This document shows positions 1-9,024 of a DNA stretch of 64,000 nucleotides, piece by piece; position 1 is the stretch's first letter; the number at the start of each line of letters is the position of its first letter. This DNA is from Jeotgalibacillus salarius (GTDB taxonomy: Bacteria; Bacillota; Bacilli; Bacillales; Jeotgalibacillaceae): positions 30,958 through 94,957 of the forward strand of contig NZ_SORX01000008.1 in NCBI RefSeq assembly GCF_004405125.1, in the 5' to 3' direction. The notes beneath the pieces were generated by a model, which was given only the letters and a program-made list of their open reading frames with translations, did not search any database and was not told the DNA's origin. A program made the translations under genes and the position numbers.

Positions 1-2059
1 TGCCTGCTTTGTTTTTCTGATTTTCTTTGCGGCGCTTTTGGAAAGCATCCATTTTTTCACGGTAGCCGCAGACGCAGCTGAATGTCTGCGCATCTCCTTC
101 ACCACGGAGGTCCATTTTCTTTTTACATTTTGGACAGCGGGCGTTTGTTTTCTTCGCGATATTTTTACGATGGCCGCAGTCACGGTCCTGACAGACAAGC
201 ATTTTTCCATTTTTGCCGTTCACTTCAAGCATGAGTTTGCCGCAGTCCGGGCAGTGCGTGCCTGTCATATTATCGTGCTTGTATTGCGCTTTACTGTTTT
301 TGATTGAGCGAACGACGTCTTTTGAAAACTGCGTCATTTCAGCCATGAATGCCTGTTGTGTCAGTTTTCCATTCGCAATTGCAGAAAGTTTTTGTTCCCA
401 TTGTGCAGTCAGTGCTGGCGATCTTAATTCCTCAGGAACCAAATCCAGCAGCTGACGGCCTTTAGAAGTTAGGAAAATATCGTTGCCCCGCTTTTCGATT
501 AAAAAGCTATTAAATAACTTTTCAATAATATCAGCACGTGTTGCTACCGTACCAAGACCACCTGTTTCCCCAAGCTTTTCAATCAGCTCTTTTTTCTCAC
601 CCTGCATGTAAGCTTTCGGATTTTCCATTGCCGATAACAGTGTTGCTTCATTAAATCTTGCCGGCGGCTGTGTCTCACCAGTTGTCATGCTGACATTCTG
701 CACGCTCAGACGACTTCCTTTTTCAATACCAGGAAGTGCTGCATGCTGCTCTTCTTCACTCTGATCAAGCTCTTTAAATCCAAGTTTTATAGGAATGTTT
801 CCTTTAGCAGTAAATGTTTCACCACCAATTTCCGCGGTGATCACGGTTTGTTCATATTCATAAGGAGGCATGAGGACAGCCAGGAAACGTTCAGCAATTA
901 AGCTGTAAAGTTTCCATTCCTTATCATTCAACTTCTCTGTCCGGAGCGTTTCCTCTGTCGGAATGATCGCATGATGGTCAGTTACTTTTGCATCATTAAT
1001 AAAACTTCCTGCTTTAATCGGTTTACGCAACAGCTTTACGACGTGCTGTGCATAAGGTGGTACCTTCATGCCTTTTAAACGGTCAGACAGGGTTTCAGTC
1101 ATATCAGACGTCAAAAACCTTGAATCTGTTCTTGGATACGTTACAAGCTTGTGCTGTTCATATAGCTTTTGCAATACAGACAGCGTTTCTTTTGCCGAGA
1201 AATGATAGCGATTATGCGCGTCCCGCTGTAATTCGGTCAAGTCATACAAAGGCTTGGGAAATGTTTTCTTAGGCGTCTTTTTAACATCCTTAATCACCGC
1301 TTCATGCCCTTTAGTCTTCTCTAAAAGGTTATCCACTTTTTGCTGGTCAAACGTTTGATTGGTTTTTCCATCTGTCCATTTCAGCGTTAAACCGTCTGCT
1401 TTCGCCTGCAGTCCATAATACTTTTTCGATTTGAATTGCTGAATTTCCTGTTCGCGCATGGCAATCATTGCAATCGTTGGTGTCTGCACACGACCTGTTG
1501 AGAGCTGAGCATTAAACTTGGTTGTAAGCGCACGGGTCGCGTTAATGCCGACAATCCAATCAGCTTCTGCCCGGGCTACAGCTGAAAAATATAGTGGTTC
1601 ATAACTTTTTCCGTCTTTCAGGTTTTTGAAGCCTTCCTGAATCGCTTTGTCGGTGACAGAAGAAATCCATAGACGTCTAACCGGCTTACTCACTTTTGCT
1701 TTTTCAAGGATCCAGCGTGCAACGAGTTCACCTTCCCGTCCTGCATCTGTGGCAATAACAATTTCTCCAACATCACCACGTGTAAGCTGACTTTTCACAC
1801 TTTGAAACTGCTTTCCTGTCTTTTTAATCACAACCAGCTTCATTTCTTCAGGAAGGATCGGTAAATCTTCCAGGCGCCACGACTGATACTGGTCTCCATA
1901 ATGATCAGGGTCTGCGTGTGTCACCAAATGACCAAGTGCCCACGTAACAATATATTTGTCTCCTTCAAGATATCCATTTCCTTTTTTATGGCAGTCAAGC
2001 ACTCTGGCAATATCCCGGCCAACTGAAGGCTTTTCTGCCAATACAACTGTTTTTTTCAT
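1..2059 (-). CDS. topB: DNA topoisomerase III, C-terminus cut by window edge
   Basis: Type IA topoisomerase that relaxes and decatenates DNA through a transient tyrosyl-DNA bond. The reverse-strand translation begins MKKTVVLAEKPSVGRDIARV, the Toprim start of TopB, and shows the Toprim acidic motif ATDAGREGE at about residue 104. The active-site tyrosine lies in YPRTDSRFL. The C-terminal part has Cys-pair zinc-ribbon motifs (CPDCGK, CPKCKKKM). About 686 codons are inside the window; the family is usually about 710-730 residues, so only a short tail is missing at position 1. The ATG at 2057-2059 follows an AAAAGGATGGG stretch that acts as ribosome site. Identity is clear; the symbol is based on the match to Bacillus TopB. 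Confidence 0.96.
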   Translation of the reverse strand, partial: MKKTVVLAEKPSVGRDIARVLDCHKKGNGYLEGDKYIVTWALGHLVTHADPDHYGDQYQSWRLEDLPILPEEMKLVVIKKTGKQFQSVKSQLTRGDVGEIVIATDAGREGELVARWILEKAKVSKPVRRLWISSVTDKAIQEGFKNLKDGKSYEPLYFSAVARAEADWIVGINATRALTTKFNAQLSTGRVQTPTIAMIAMREQEIQQFKSKKYYGLQAKADGLTLKWTDGKTNQTFDQQKVDNLLEKTKGHEAVIKDVKKTPKKTFPKPLYDLTELQRDAHNRYHFSAKETLSVLQKLYEQHKLVTYPRTDSRFLTSDMTETLSDRLKGMKVPPYAQHVVKLLRKPIKAGSFINDAKVTDHHAIIPTEETLRTEKLNDKEWKLYSLIAERFLAVLMPPYEYEQTVITAEIGGETFTAKGNIPIKLGFKELDQSEEEQHAALPGIEKGSRLSVQNVSMTTGETQPPARFNEATLLSAMENPKAYMQGEKKELIEKLGETGGLGTVATRADIIEKLFNSFLIEKRGNDIFLTSKGRQLLDLVPEELRSPALTAQWEQKLSAIANGKLTQQAFMAEMTQFSKDVVRSIKNSKAQYKHDNMTGTHCPDCGKLMLEVNGKNGKMLVCQDRDCGHRKNIAKKTNARCPKCKKKMDLRGEGDAQTFSCVCGYREKMDAFQKRRKENQKNKAG

Positions 2060-2111
2060 CGTTGAACCCATCCTTTTTAGTTCGATTTTTTTAGCATATC
2101 ACAAATGACTA

Positions 2112-2300
2112 TTTGACGCGTGTGTTCTTAACTGAACGGCTGAACGGCCTTTTGAGGTTATTGACGGTTGTATGTTGAGCTGTGACGGTCCGACACACCA
2201 GGCCCGACGGTTGTATGAGCACTGTTGATGGTCGTATCGCACGCCAAGACGGTCATAACCGGTAACTTGAACGTGCTACCTGCACGTCCCGCGCTTCCAA
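2112..2300 (-). repeat. 21-22 nt period array, ACAACCGTC core
   Basis: On the plus strand GACGG-like cores begin at 2142, 2163, 2184, 2206, 2227, 2248 and 2269, so the spacing is 21 or 22 nt. Read on the minus strand the core is close to ACAACCGTC. The array starts just behind the antiporter terminator and runs toward topB. Its minus-strand end, GTCAAATAGTC, resembles the end box of the array at 29256-29358. No gene-like ORF is present. It occupies nearly all of the topB-antiporter gap. Confidence 0.7.
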
Positions 2301-2311
2301 AAGTTCTCCAT

Positions 2312-2347
2312 AAAAAAATCCGGAAAGTGCATATCACACTCTCCGGA
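2312..2347 (-). terminator. Rho-independent terminator of the antiporter gene
   Basis: On the minus strand TCCGGAGAGTG pairs with CACTTTCCGGA around a short loop and is followed by a run of T. It lies 12 nt past the antiporter stop codon. Confidence 0.85.
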
Positions 2348-2358
2348 CGGGGATACCT

Positions 2359-4194
2359 TTACTCATTTCCATTCATTTTCTGCTTTACTTTTTCCGCTTC
2401 TTTCGTTGAAGAAGTAAGGCGGATCAGCGTATCTCCTGGATTAATCACTTCTTCCCAGTCTTTTACAAACGGTTCAAAATGTCCTGTTTTATTCAGTACA
2501 CCAATCAGAAGATCATCTCCATTGATTTCTTCTTTATACTGTTCATATGTGTATTGTTCAGTAACTTGTGTACGTCTGAATGCATGTCCATTTTCCACCC
2601 GGCGAATCAGTTCCTGCAATGTTGCTTTCTCATTAAACAGTACTCTTCCTCCAACCGTATGACGCAAACCTGCAAGGTCAGCATCATGGTTCTTCTCCAT
2701 TGAAACCTGGAACAGATGCTTGCGTCCAATAGATGGTGTGAACGTTGAACAGACAAGTGCATTGTATGAATCCAGAGAAGTTGCAGCAATAATTGATTCA
2801 TATGGAGTCATATCAAGTCTGTACTCGGTCTGCTCAGAAAGCAGTTCGCCGTGAAAAGTTGGAACCCCTCTCTGCCTTGCCGGAGCAAGGTTACGCCAAG
2901 TCGAGTCAACGAGAATAACAGGTACTTTCACTTCCTGCAACACGGTAGCCAAACCTCTTGTAAATGAGTTCCCGCCTACAATAATCATCCCTGGGCGGTC
3001 ATCATTCGCAAGCTTCAGTTTTTTTGCTACCAGACCAATTGAAAAACCATGAACAACTACTGTCGCGAATACTAACGCAAACGTTAATGCCGTCAGAATT
3101 TCAGCGTCTTCAAAACCAGTATCCAATAGAACGGATGCAAAATAACCAGATACAGTTAGTGCGACAATTCCACGTGGTGCAATCCATCCGACAAGTGTTC
3201 TTTCCTGCCAGGACAGATCTGTTCCAATAGTCGACAGCCAGATTGAAAGCGGTCTGACAACGATCAGCATCAGTACAACGTATCCGATGATTCTCAAGTT
3301 AAAGATCTCAAGCAGCGTTTCCATCTGAAGAGACGCTGTCAGCATAATAAAGATCGTAGAGATCAGCAGGACTGAAATGTTCTCCTTAAAATGACGCATA
3401 TCACTAATTGATGAAATATGCATATTCGCCATTGTCATTCCCATTGCAGTAACGGAAAGCAGGCCTGTCTCATGCATCACTTCATCTGCAACACTGAAAC
3501 AGAACAGGACAACGGCAAACAGTACAGGTGATTTCAGAAATTCAGGGATATACCCTTTTTCAAACATCCAGCCCATACCACGGCCGAGCACCCACCCGAG
3601 TATCGTTGCAAATGCAGCAGCACCGAAAAACAGAAGAAGGTTCGCAAATGTAACTGACTCATCTACAAAAAATAAGATAATCTGAAAAGCAAACAATGCC
3701 AGCAATACACCGAAAGGATCAACAATGATCCCTTCCCATTTTAAAATTTTAGCAGGCCGCGGTTTCAGCTTTGCCTGCCTGAGCAGCGGAAGAATGACCG
3801 TTGGACCTGTCACGATGAACAGACCCCCGATTACAAATGCTACCGGCAGAGAAAGTCCAGCTATGTAATGCGCAGTTAATGAACCGAGTATCCAGGCAAG
3901 AAACGCACCAATGGTAACAATACGAAATACCGGCCTTCCAAGATCCCTGATTTCCCGGAAATCCAGCTGCAGGCTCCCTTCAAATAGTATGATTGCTACG
4001 GCCATTGAAATGATCGGCCCGTACAGATCACCGAATTCCTGTTCCGGATTAATAAACCCTAGTAAAGGCCCTACAATAATCCCTGCCACCGACATGACCA
4101 CAATTGCCGGCATACGGATTCTCCATGAAAGCCACTGGGATAAGATCCCTAAAAAGACGACAAGCATCGCCGTGAATAATAAAGAATTAAACAA
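2359..4194 (-). CDS. CPA1-type cation/proton antiporter with TrkA-like domains
   Basis: Integral membrane Na+(K+)/H+ antiporter of 611 residues. Residues 1-390 hold about twelve hydrophobic segments of the Na/H exchanger fold, with the GPTVILPLLRQ and WEGIIVDPFGV motifs typical of NhaP-like CPA1 proteins. Residues 395-520 form a Rossmann TrkA-N-like domain (IIVGGNSFTRGL), followed by a TrkA-C-like tail, so nucleotide or ion gating is likely. The start is a TTG behind AAAGGTGG. The gene stands alone, with a terminator downstream and a 72-bp gap to the Rossmann protein upstream. Ion specificity cannot be read from sequence. Family assignment is firm, cation choice unknown. Confidence 0.9.
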   Translation of the reverse strand: MFNSLLFTAMLVVFLGILSQWLSWRIRMPAIVVMSVAGIIVGPLLGFINPEQEFGDLYGPIISMAVAIILFEGSLQLDFREIRDLGRPVFRIVTIGAFLAWILGSLTAHYIAGLSLPVAFVIGGLFIVTGPTVILPLLRQAKLKPRPAKILKWEGIIVDPFGVLLALFAFQIILFFVDESVTFANLLLFFGAAAFATILGWVLGRGMGWMFEKGYIPEFLKSPVLFAVVLFCFSVADEVMHETGLLSVTAMGMTMANMHISSISDMRHFKENISVLLISTIFIMLTASLQMETLLEIFNLRIIGYVVLMLIVVRPLSIWLSTIGTDLSWQERTLVGWIAPRGIVALTVSGYFASVLLDTGFEDAEILTALTFALVFATVVVHGFSIGLVAKKLKLANDDRPGMIIVGGNSFTRGLATVLQEVKVPVILVDSTWRNLAPARQRGVPTFHGELLSEQTEYRLDMTPYESIIAATSLDSYNALVCSTFTPSIGRKHLFQVSMEKNHDADLAGLRHTVGGRVLFNEKATLQELIRRVENGHAFRRTQVTEQYTYEQYKEEINGDDLLIGVLNKTGHFEPFVKDWEEVINPGDTLIRLTSSTKEAEKVKQKMNGNE

Positions 4195-4266
4195 TACCGT
4201 GACACCACCTTTTACTTCAATCTCATATGTTTATACTTTATCAGTATTATTGTTTTTAAAGAAGAA

Positions 4267-4914
4267 TTAAGTCTCTGTTTCTCTTCTTTTTGTATTTTCA
4301 ATTTCTCCTGATTTATATATCACTATTTCAGGAGATCTTCCATTGAGTGCTTTTTCAGTCATGGCAAGTGCCAGTTGAGAAGCCCTGATGCCTTTGTATG
4401 TTTTAAAAGGTCCCATCATTGCCCATCCTGTAAATGCAATGAATTTTGCAGCTGCTGATTCTTTCACACGAAATTCTCCCGGATCTGTCAGTAGAATAGA
4501 AGGACGAAAAATGTGAAGGGAAGGAAGATTGAGCGTTTTTAACTGTTTTTCATAGACACCATAAAGCCTGTTCAGTTTTAACACAGATTGGGGATCGGCA
4601 CCCATCGAGGAAACGGCAAGATATTGTGAAGCATTGCTCTTTTTAGCTGCAGCAGCTGTTTGAAGCGGATCAAACCAATGGTTTTTCCTGTCAGGCTGCA
4701 CACAGCAAAAAACATCATCAACAAGACCAAAATGGCTGGCTTCAATATATCTGAAATCTATTATACGTTCTGATATTTTATGATGAATAAGATTTGTTTT
4801 ACGGTCAGAGAGTACAATAACTTCTCCATATATACTGCGTGAACATAATTCTTTAATCAGTTCATGTCCGGTTGCTGTATTTGATCCGATTACTGCCGCG
4901 GTTCGTGTTCTCAT
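4267..4914 (-). CDS. NAD(P)-binding Rossmann protein, HTATIP2/NmrA-like
   Basis: A 215-residue cytoplasmic SDR-like protein. The N-terminal TAAVIGSNTATGHELIKEL is a degenerate nucleotide-binding loop (GxxxxxG), followed by a strand ending in SDRK, then VSSMGADP and YGVYEKQL, which correspond to the Ser and YxxxK region of atypical SDRs such as HTATIP2. The substrate is unknown. The ATG at 4914 is preferred because AAAGGCGGTG lies 6 nt before it; a GTG three codons earlier lies inside that ribosome site. It is transcribed in the same direction as the antiporter, 72 bp upstream of it, and could share a transcript. Confidence 0.78.
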   Translation of the reverse strand: MRTRTAAVIGSNTATGHELIKELCSRSIYGEVIVLSDRKTNLIHHKISERIIDFRYIEASHFGLVDDVFCCVQPDRKNHWFDPLQTAAAAKKSNASQYLAVSSMGADPQSVLKLNRLYGVYEKQLKTLNLPSLHIFRPSILLTDPGEFRVKESAAAKFIAFTGWAMMGPFKTYKGIRASQLALAMTEKALNGRSPEIVIYKSGEIENTKRRETET

Positions 4915-4984
4915 CCATGTCACCGCCTTTATACTTATATCGACATTTATTTTGAATTCTAAACAATTCCGGCGGTGTGGATGT

Positions 4985-5140
4985 GCTCTTTAGCATAGAT
5001 TCGGTTAAAGTTGGGACTAGCTGCTGGCGGACGATTTCCGCGCCATTACGCTCCGGCTACGGAAAACTGCTTTGGGTTTTTTAGCCTTAGCATACAGAAA
5101 AACAGGCCTGGTGTCCGACTTTAAAGAAACGGTCGAACAT
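4985..5140. repeat. Degraded MITE-like intergenic repeat
   Basis: Contains GGTTAAAG near the left end and GACTTTAAAG near the right end, with an inner GCTGCTGGCGGACGATTTCCGCGCC stretch split by mutations. These parts resemble the ends and arms of the elements at 25318-25440 and 40207-40398. It fills most of the gap between the Rossmann gene and the transglutaminase gene. Confidence 0.5.
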
Positions 5141-5179
5141 CAAACCTGCTTTTAATAAAATTTTTTCAGATGTTGAATC

Positions 5180-6031
5180 TTATTGGTCCAGCAGTTTCAC
5201 ACTTACCTTCACATCAAGCTCCTGGTCGCCGCCGCGATAGACGCCCTGCAGAGGACTAACATCTGCATAATCACGGCCAACTCCGATTCTGATATGATTT
5301 TCAAGTGCTTCTACATTATTTGTAGGGTCAAGTCCAACCCATCCGATTCCAGGTACCATTACTTCCACCCATGCGTGAGTGGCTGCATCACCAACAAGCG
5401 CCGAATCTTCACCAACGTAAAGATAACCGCTGATATATCTCGCAGGAATATTATGTGCACGCAGCAACCCGATCATTACGTGAGCATAATCCTGACATAC
5501 CCCGTTTCGACCTTCAATCGATTCCGAAGCTTTTGTATTAACGTCTGTAGCTTCAGGATGATAAGTAAACAGGTCATAAACGTACTTCATAATGTCCAGA
5601 GAGAATCTTACTGGGTTTTCTGTGTTACCGATCTCATTTACTACACGATTTACCTGTTCAGGCGTTACGTAGGTATAAGCTGTCTGATTCAAAAACGGCA
5701 AATATTGCTGTCTGAAAATATTAGAGTGAAAAATTGACTTCATTTCCTTTGAATAATCAATTCGCTCAATAAAAGGACTTCGCTGAATGCTGATTGTTGA
5801 AATCGTTTTTACTTCCAAAGAACGATGAATTTCTGCGATAAAAAATGACTCAACATTGTTTCCCCAAATATCCTGATATTCTTTCGTCAGGGCTTCAGGC
5901 GTCAGTTCAGTTCTGTAAGCAAGCAGTCTCTGACACTCATCTGTTCTTGGCTTCAGTCTGATTTCGTTCATGCTCTGGTCAACTGCAGTTGAGTAATTAA
6001 ATGTATTGGTGTGTGTAATTTCAAATTTCAT
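5180..6031 (-). CDS. Transglutaminase-like cysteine protein, cassette member
   Basis: A 283-residue cytoplasmic protein with a bacterial transglutaminase N-domain (residues 1-85, starting MKFEITHTNTFNYS) and a transglutaminase-core fold. The triad is visible as Cys in GVCQDYAH, His in THAWVEV and Asp in GLDPTNN. Members of this family act as peptidases or amide-bond hydrolases more often than as cross-linking enzymes. It is the last gene of a three-gene minus-strand cassette (ATP-grasp, alpha-E, transglutaminase), 51 bp after the alpha-E gene. This association is known from comparative studies of ATP-grasp amidoligases; the product of the cassette is unknown. Confidence 0.9.
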   Translation of the reverse strand: MKFEITHTNTFNYSTAVDQSMNEIRLKPRTDECQRLLAYRTELTPEALTKEYQDIWGNNVESFFIAEIHRSLEVKTISTISIQRSPFIERIDYSKEMKSIFHSNIFRQQYLPFLNQTAYTYVTPEQVNRVVNEIGNTENPVRFSLDIMKYVYDLFTYHPEATDVNTKASESIEGRNGVCQDYAHVMIGLLRAHNIPARYISGYLYVGEDSALVGDAATHAWVEVMVPGIGWVGLDPTNNVEALENHIRIGVGRDYADVSPLQGVYRGGDQELDVKVSVKLLDQ

Positions 6032-6082
6032 CGGTCGCCCGCTCCCTCGTGTTGTAAGTTGCTCCTCTTGATTCTTACCCTT

Positions 6083-7051
6083 TCAAGGAGTTTGTGAAGG
6101 TTCGACGAGATAGTATGTTTCAGAAAAAATACGTCCAATATCATTGCACTTGTTCTGAAAATCGTCCAGGAAAGCACTGATTCTTTCTACTTTTAACGAT
6201 CTGATCTTCTGTTCGTCGAACTCATCAATAATTAAATCAAGTGCCGCGTACATTCTCCATGAATAATGCGAAACGCGTCCGCCTTCAAGGGAGATAACCG
6301 ACTCTCTGATATGATCTATACAGTATTGTATAGATCTTGGGAATGAGAAATCTGAGATAAGGAATGTCAGCACATCCCTTTCATTCATTCTAGGCGGGTA
6401 CTTCTTCAAGTATTCCTCATAGCCGTTTACGAGCTGTAACGCTGAACGCCAGTAATAATAATTTGTACCTTCAGCTTTCTGTTTATCAGCTGTTGCACGA
6501 TCATTTAAAATATTTAGGATACGTGCTGTTTTTTCTCCACGTTCAAGCCATTTTGCAACATTAAAGAAGCGGTAGGGTACACCGCGTGACATCATTGAAT
6601 CCACAATTCCGTGAGATGTCAGTGCTGCAATTTTGACCTTGTTTAAAAAGTGCTGAACATCTCTCAGAGAGCCCTCAGAAATCTTTAATTCAGTCATTTC
6701 AAGGTACAGGTTATTCCATACCTCAAACAGGTCATTTGGAATATTATCACGTGTTGTCCTGGCATTTTCCCGTGCATATTTGATACAGCTCAAAATTGAA
6801 TTTGAGTTATCCTCTGAAAAAGCCAGGTAATCAATCAGGTGATTAGTAGTCATTTTAGGATACACCCGATTAAAATCTTCTACTGAACCGCATATTTCAA
6901 GCACTGTTTCCCAGTCGTGACGTGCAAGTGTTTCTTCTGAAGAGGCTTCCAGCATTTGAATCAGCTGAACGCCAAGTACCCGTGCATTATTTTCTGCCCG
7001 CTCGATATTCCGTGACATCCAGTAAAGTGAATCAGCTACTCTGCTCAGCAT
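6083..7051 (-). CDS. Alpha-E domain protein (DUF403)
   Basis: A 322-residue all-helical protein. It begins MLSRVADSLYWMSRNIERAE, the family signature, and keeps the repeated acidic-helical pattern (LERGEKTARIL, SFPRSIQYC). Alpha-E proteins are regularly encoded beside circularly permuted ATP-grasp ligases and transglutaminase-like proteins, and are thought to be their partners. The start overlaps the last 20 bp of the ATP-grasp gene, which suggests translational coupling; AAAGGAGGCG lies just before the ATG. No catalytic motif is known to me. Confidence 0.9.
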   Translation of the reverse strand: MLSRVADSLYWMSRNIERAENNARVLGVQLIQMLEASSEETLARHDWETVLEICGSVEDFNRVYPKMTTNHLIDYLAFSEDNSNSILSCIKYARENARTTRDNIPNDLFEVWNNLYLEMTELKISEGSLRDVQHFLNKVKIAALTSHGIVDSMMSRGVPYRFFNVAKWLERGEKTARILNILNDRATADKQKAEGTNYYYWRSALQLVNGYEEYLKKYPPRMNERDVLTFLISDFSFPRSIQYCIDHIRESVISLEGGRVSHYSWRMYAALDLIIDEFDEQKIRSLKVERISAFLDDFQNKCNDIGRIFSETYYLVEPSQTP

Positions 7052-8498
7052 GATTGTCTTCGCCTCCTTTTAGCACCCATGTATCTTTGCCTCCGCCGCC
7101 CTGTGAGGAGTTCACAACAAGTGAACCTTCTTTCAATGCCACCCTAGAAAGGCCGCCTGGCAGGACGTGAGTTTTCTTACCTCTCATCACGAATACGCGA
7201 AGGTCTACGTGACATGGATAGAAACGCCCATCCTGGAAAGCAGGTGCCCTTGAGAGCTGTATGGTCGGCTGAGCAATATATTGGTGTGGCTCTTCTTCTA
7301 TTTTTTTTCTGAAACGATCAATTTCTTCATTCGTTGCGTGTGGACCGATCAGCATATCGTAGCCGCCTGAAGCACCAACGTTTTTCACAACAAGCTGATC
7401 CAGATTTTCAAGGGCCCACTTTCGCTGTTCAACGTTTCGCATGAAATACGTCTCTACATTCGGAATGATCGGGTCTTCATTTAAATAATAACGGATCATT
7501 TCGGGCACAAATGCGTACATCGCTTTATCATCAGCAACGCCATTACCGACTCCATTCAAAATAGAAACGTTTCCTTTTTTATATGCGCTCATCAAGCCTG
7601 GCACACCGAGTGCTGAGTCTTTATTGAATACTTGCGGATCAAGAAAATCATCATCGATACGGCGGTAGATAATATCTACCCGCTGCATACCTCTGATTGT
7701 TTTGACATAGACAATGTTGTCCCTGACATGAAGATCGCGTCCTTCAACAAGCTCGATACCCATTTGCTGAGCCAGAAATACATGATCATAATATGCTGAA
7801 TTGTACATCCCCGGTGTCAGGAGTACTGCTCTAGGTTCGTGAAGACAGTTAATGGGGCAATGGTCCAGCACCGCTTCATGCATATGGGAGATTTGATGTT
7901 CCAGTGAATGGATACTATGGCGATTAAAAAACTCAGGATATGCCTGACGCATCACATAGCGGTTTTGGTAAACATATGACATACCTGAAGGATTTCGCAG
8001 ATTATCTTCAAGGACGCGATAAGTACCTTCCTGGTCACGGATCAGGTCAATGCCTGCAAGAAAAATATGATTTTTAAGCGGCACATCTATCCCTGTCACC
8101 TGTTTTTTTAAATAATAGGGATTTTGTTCAACAAATTCGCGCGGGATGATGCCGTCTTTGACGATCTCGGCACTATGATAAATATCATCAAGGAATCGGT
8201 TAAGCGCCTCAACCCGCTGTTTCATTCCCTTTTCAATCATCGTCCATGTGTCAGGCGGCATGATGATCGGGATAAAATCAAAAGGCATGGTTCTTTCAGT
8301 TCCTACATTGTCACTGTATACCGTAAATGTAATGCCCTGCCGCAGAAAACTCAGCTGGGCAGTTTCATGTTTTTCCCGCAGTTCGGATTCACTGAACTGA
8401 TCCATGATTTTATGAAAGTCCTGATAGTGACTTCTCGTGGTACCGTCCTGTTCTAACATCTCATCATAGTTTCTGTCTGATTGATACGGTTTGAACAT
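7032..8498 (-). CDS. Circularly permuted ATP-grasp type 2 ligase
   Basis: A 488-residue predicted peptide or amino-acid ligase of the circularly permuted ATP-grasp family (DUF404/DUF407). Visible motifs include VLEDNLRNPSGMSYV, VDIIYRRIDDDFLDP, NGVGNGVADDKAMYAFVP and the C-terminal DLRVFVMRG with SSQGGGGKDTWVL. It is the first gene of the cassette with the alpha-E and transglutaminase proteins. The ATG follows AAAAGGGGGAC. The expected chemistry is ATP-driven amide formation on a carboxylate; acceptor and donor are not known. Confidence 0.92.
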   Translation of the reverse strand: MFKPYQSDRNYDEMLEQDGTTRSHYQDFHKIMDQFSESELREKHETAQLSFLRQGITFTVYSDNVGTERTMPFDFIPIIMPPDTWTMIEKGMKQRVEALNRFLDDIYHSAEIVKDGIIPREFVEQNPYYLKKQVTGIDVPLKNHIFLAGIDLIRDQEGTYRVLEDNLRNPSGMSYVYQNRYVMRQAYPEFFNRHSIHSLEHQISHMHEAVLDHCPINCLHEPRAVLLTPGMYNSAYYDHVFLAQQMGIELVEGRDLHVRDNIVYVKTIRGMQRVDIIYRRIDDDFLDPQVFNKDSALGVPGLMSAYKKGNVSILNGVGNGVADDKAMYAFVPEMIRYYLNEDPIIPNVETYFMRNVEQRKWALENLDQLVVKNVGASGGYDMLIGPHATNEEIDRFRKKIEEEPHQYIAQPTIQLSRAPAFQDGRFYPCHVDLRVFVMRGKKTHVLPGGLSRVALKEGSLVVNSSQGGGGKDTWVLKGGEDNHAEQSS

Positions 8499-8749
8499 GT
8501 ATCTGTCCCCCTTTTAAATTGACTCTGTAAGCTGGTGGCTTTTTATGCACAGGTGTGTATGTGTGAAGAATTACAAGATTATTCATAGTAAACCTTAGGT
8601 TATATTTCAACAAAGCAGGACAAAAATCCTCTAAATTTTCTGAAAACACTTTAACCTTTACCCTTCTTCTTACTTTCTTAAGCAAATGATGGTCAACTTT
8701 TGATTTGATTATATCGGATTTGGTAGAATTTAAAGGTGGAGGGATCAAT

Positions 8750-8920
8750 ATGACACAAAATGAAATTAAAGAACGGATTGCTGAATTGAAGATGGACTAC
8801 ATTCGTGCCCAGGATGACCTTGAGAAGCTTGAGTCAGTTGGTCGCGATGGTGCTTCTGCGGAGAAGAGACTGACAAGAATTGAAGATGAACTTTCTGAGC
8901 TCAGGAAGCTTGAAGAGTAA
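8750..8920 (+). CDS. Small conserved coiled-coil protein (SE1832-like)
   Basis: A 56-residue acidic protein, MTQNEIKERIAELKMDYIRA at the start and RIEDELSELRKL near the end, with a heptad pattern that predicts a helical coiled coil. It resembles the small Bacillales and staphylococcal family I know as SE1832, function unknown; this is from memory. The ATG at 8750 sits 7 nt behind GGTGGAGGG. An in-frame upstream start at 8705 has no ribosome site. It is monocistronic, divergent from the ATP-grasp cassette and followed directly by a perfect terminator. Confidence 0.75.
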   Translation: MTQNEIKERIAELKMDYIRAQDDLEKLESVGRDGASAEKRLTRIEDELSELRKLEE

Positions 8921-8960
8921 ACAACCACCTGATTGTATATACAATCAGGTGGTTGTTTAT
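8919..8960 (+). terminator. Perfect hairpin terminator
   Basis: AACAACCACCTGATTGTA pairs with its exact complement across a TATA centre, beginning at the stop codon of the small coiled-coil gene, and ends in TTTATT. The hairpin is nearly symmetric, so it may work on both strands. Confidence 0.9.
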
Positions 8961-9024
8961 TCCCTATTAAAAGAATTTCATATATAATTTGATGATCGAA
9001 GATTGAATGAAAGCAGGTAAATCT

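Noticed and set aside
5183..5737. 184-codon ORF on the plus strand
   Set aside because: Antisense of the transglutaminase gene, whose motifs are clear; no family resemblance.
8464..8748. 94-codon ORF on the minus strand before the ATP-grasp gene
   Set aside because: Covers the divergent promoter region, composition unlike a protein, no ribosome site.
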